Part shown: positions 62,439-64,000 of the stretch, in pieces
Numbering within the stretch: position 1 is the first letter of the stretch
Layout of the letters: each line of letters opens with the position of its first letter
Source: Planctellipticum variicoloris
GTDB lineage: Bacteria; Planctomycetota; Planctomycetia; Planctomycetales; Planctomycetaceae
Reading direction: 5' to 3'
Length of the DNA: 64,000 bases
Assembly (NCBI RefSeq): GCF_030622045.1
Contig: NZ_CP130886.1
Span: 6,208,001-6,272,000 of the forward strand
Notes under the pieces: model-generated
The model's database searches: none
What the model was told of the DNA's origin: nothing
The model's input: only the letters and a program-made list of their open reading frames with translations
Made by a program: the position numbers and the translations under genes

Positions 62439-64000
62439 TCAGCGCGGCGAAGCTGGCGACTGCGCGGCGGCCGGCGCTCGCAGGTCATAGATGCGAATGG
62501 CGCCCTGTTCGAAGACTGGCGTGGGCTCCATCGGTCCGAGGTGGTCTGTGATCAGGTAAGCCGTCCCGGTTTTCTGCGACAGATCTCGCAGCTCGGTCGT
62601 CGAGTAGAACTGGTCGGCGTAATGCTCCTGGAACCACTTCTGCTGAAACAGCAGCCGGCGATTCCATTCCACGATCCCCGCCGCGTCCTGCGGGCAGTCC
62701 TTGAAGTTCACGTATTCCGGCAAACCGGCGTACCACTTGAACGACCACGAATCATGCGGAGTCATGACCAGCGAATCTGCCGGAGCATGGTCGCGCAGCC
62801 AATGGCAGCCGGCGATCCAGTCGGGGTTCTGCTCCTTCGCCAGCCGGTACTCGGCCGCGAGACTCCCGCCGCGAGCCAGCGCGGCGATCAGCAACAGCCC
62901 CGCCAGACTCCCCAGGAGCCGCGGGCCGGCTTTGATGTGCTGGACGACCAGCACGCAGACCGCCAGCGGCAGCAAGGCGTCGGCGAGTCGGAAGGGATAG
63001 AACTTCAGCAGATGCATGCGAGACTCATACCAGGGCATCTGCTGCGGCGGACGGGAGCCGTATCCGATTGCGACTCCCGCCAGTGCAAACGCAACTGCGC
63101 AGAGCGTGACCAGGCAGATCGCCCGGAGCAGCGGCTGCGAACGCTGCCGCCAGCCCAGAATCAGCAGCAGTCCCAGCAGCAGCCCGTAACATGCGTAACC
63201 GTTCCACGGAAAGAGCATCGGGTCGAGATGATGTCCCAGCCGGTGATAGACCTGCAGGTAGGTTCCTGCAAAACGGACGTTTGTCGCAACGGGCTGGCCG
63301 AGCATTCGGAGGGCAGGGACCAGCCCGGGCAAGGCCGCGATCACCAGGAGGCCGGCGGCCGTCAGAGTTCGAAGCCAGGAGACGTCGGCTGATTGTGGCA
63401 GGAGTCGACTGCCGGTCAGTCGCGCGACGAGGATTGCTCCCAGTGCGGCGAGGAGCCCCCAGCCGCCGACGACCGGATGAAAGGCCATCGCGATTCCGGT
63501 CCAGAGCCCGGCGATGACCAGGCGACCGCGGCAGAGCGCCCCCCAGGCACAAAGGAGTCCCGCGTAGGCGAAGACTTTCCCCTCAATCCCCCCCACAACC
63601 CATTCGCCCGAAAAGCTGCCGCAGGCCTGCAGCGCCAGCCAGCCGGCGACGATCAGCCAGATCCGCGTCCGGCTGCCGACCATCGGCTGCAAGGCCGAGA
63701 CGAACCCCGCCGCGAGCCATCCCAGAGCCACGACGCGCCCCAGCCAGGCGACGACCGCGAACGGGAGCCAGGTCGTCCACCAGCCCATCAGCTCGTAGAA
63801 CACCGCGTGGGCGTTGAACGATTCCAGAAACAGATCGCCCCGGCACCAGGTCGGATCCCAGAAGTGCCGGGCCTTGCAGAGATAGTGCGGCTCATTGACG
63901 TACGGCACGGGGGCCGCCGCCAGGGAGTACGCCAGCAAGCCCCCCCACAGCACGAGCCATGCAGTCCGGTCAAACCGGGGCTGCGACAGTGTGTCTGGGG
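62439..64000 (-). CDS. Large polytopic membrane protein, 5' end outside window
   Basis: At least 504 residues plus ~15 upstream in-frame codons reaching the window edge (…SQPRFDRTAWLVLWGGLLAY), so the true start lies beyond 64000. About ten transmembrane helices (FVSALQPMV, WLIVAGWLALQACGS, GLLLGLLLILGWRQ and others) precede a periplasmic C-terminal domain (PDWIAGCHWLRDHAPADSLV, KTGTAYLITDHLG). The layout resembles glycosyltransferase-like or DUF6798-type membrane proteins of planctomycetes; the family is not certain. Confidence 0.7.
   Translation of the reverse strand, partial: PDTLSQPRFDRTAWLVLWGGLLAYSLAAAPVPYVNEPHYLCKARHFWDPTWCRGDLFLESFNAHAVFYELMGWWTTWLPFAVVAWLGRVVALGWLAAGFVSALQPMVGSRTRIWLIVAGWLALQACGSFSGEWVVGGIEGKVFAYAGLLCAWGALCRGRLVIAGLWTGIAMAFHPVVGGWGLLAALGAILVARLTGSRLLPQSADVSWLRTLTAAGLLVIAALPGLVPALRMLGQPVATNVRFAGTYLQVYHRLGHHLDPMLFPWNGYACYGLLLGLLLILGWRQRSQPLLRAICLVTLCAVAFALAGVAIGYGSRPPQQMPWYESRMHLLKFYPFRLADALLPLAVCVLVVQHIKAGPRLLGSLAGLLLIAALARGGSLAAEYRLAKEQNPDWIAGCHWLRDHAPADSLVMTPHDSWSFKWYAGLPEYVNFKDCPQDAAGIVEWNRRLLFQQKWFQEHYADQFYSTTELRDLSQKTGTAYLITDHLGPMEPTPVFEQGAIRIYDLRAPAAAQSPASPR

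Overview
The window looks like a chromosome segment of a planctomycete (Planctomycetota). The right-hand 24 kb carries lineage-typical genes: two DUF1501 secreted proteins each paired with a cytochrome c/DUF1549/DUF1553 (PSD1-type) protein, a membrane-anchored PQQ-repeat protein, and a DUF1580 protein in the island to the left. The layout falls in two parts: a ~39.6 kb integrated island (about 311-40000) and ordinary chromosomal genes (40001-64000).

Island boundaries. An intact tRNA-Phe(GAA) lies at 39959-40031 on the minus strand. Its 3' part, from the anticodon loop to 2 nt past the end, is repeated as a 44-bp identical direct copy at 311-354. A tyrosine recombinase (38649-39842, minus) sits next to the intact tRNA. 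Just beyond the displaced tRNA end, at 227-273, is an intrinsic terminator that reads out of the old tRNA locus. Repeated CCGAAAAGTGGT-type sites lie at both ends, including a 28-bp perfect palindrome in front of the integrase.

Island content, left to right. (i) 624-7259: a serine-recombinase-like protein without the catalytic motif, a DUF1580 helix-turn-helix protein, a winged-helix protein, a DnaX-like clamp-loader ATPase and several small proteins. (ii) 7589-14651: a tightly packed eight-gene operon that looks like defence. It contains an HsdR lacking its helicase, a PIN/zinc-ribbon protein, an in-frame Mrr::HsdS chimera, a Shedu nuclease (SduA-like), a DUF2513 protein, an unknown protein, a HipA-like kinase and a DUF3037 protein. 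(iii) 14713-19141: a DUF932 protein, small proteins, a Cas4/AddB-like Fe-S nuclease and a second PD-(D/E)XK protein. (iv) 19297-30846 (minus): Dcm methyltransferase, Vsr, an ankyrin-repeat/sigma-70 fusion, a MORC/GHKL ATPase, a Z1 helicase, a PD-(D/E)XK (DUF4420) protein and AIPR. This matches the MORC-type restriction-modification systems predicted by comparative genomics, here with a built-in sigma factor. (v) 31563-38620: a DnaE-derived protein lacking the polymerase aspartates next to a WYL regulator, a lipoprotein, a membrane protein, an RNase J-like metallo-beta-lactamase protein, a nuclease-like protein and a stand-alone relative of the WYL regulator's HTH, followed by the integrase.

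Chromosomal part. It holds a tandem universal stress protein, a cysteine desulfurase with two amidohydrolase-like genes, a PQQ-repeat membrane protein divergent from a MarR regulator with an operator-like palindrome between them, an SGNH hydrolase, and a full-length cobalamin-dependent methionine synthase (metH) that carries two copies of a 76-bp palindromic element in frame in its interdomain linkers. After these come a HEPN (ApeA-like) gene, a hairpin-rich intergenic stretch, two PSD1/DUF1501 pairs and a large membrane protein that runs off the window.

The strongest candidates for undescribed biology are the ankyrin-sigma70 fusion inside the MORC/Z1 operon, the DnaE-derived pseudo-polymerase paired with a WYL regulator, the two in-frame collapsed restriction genes in the Shedu operon, and the protein-coding palindromic element in metH. 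All functions are inferred by reading the sequence and from family knowledge; no database search was run.
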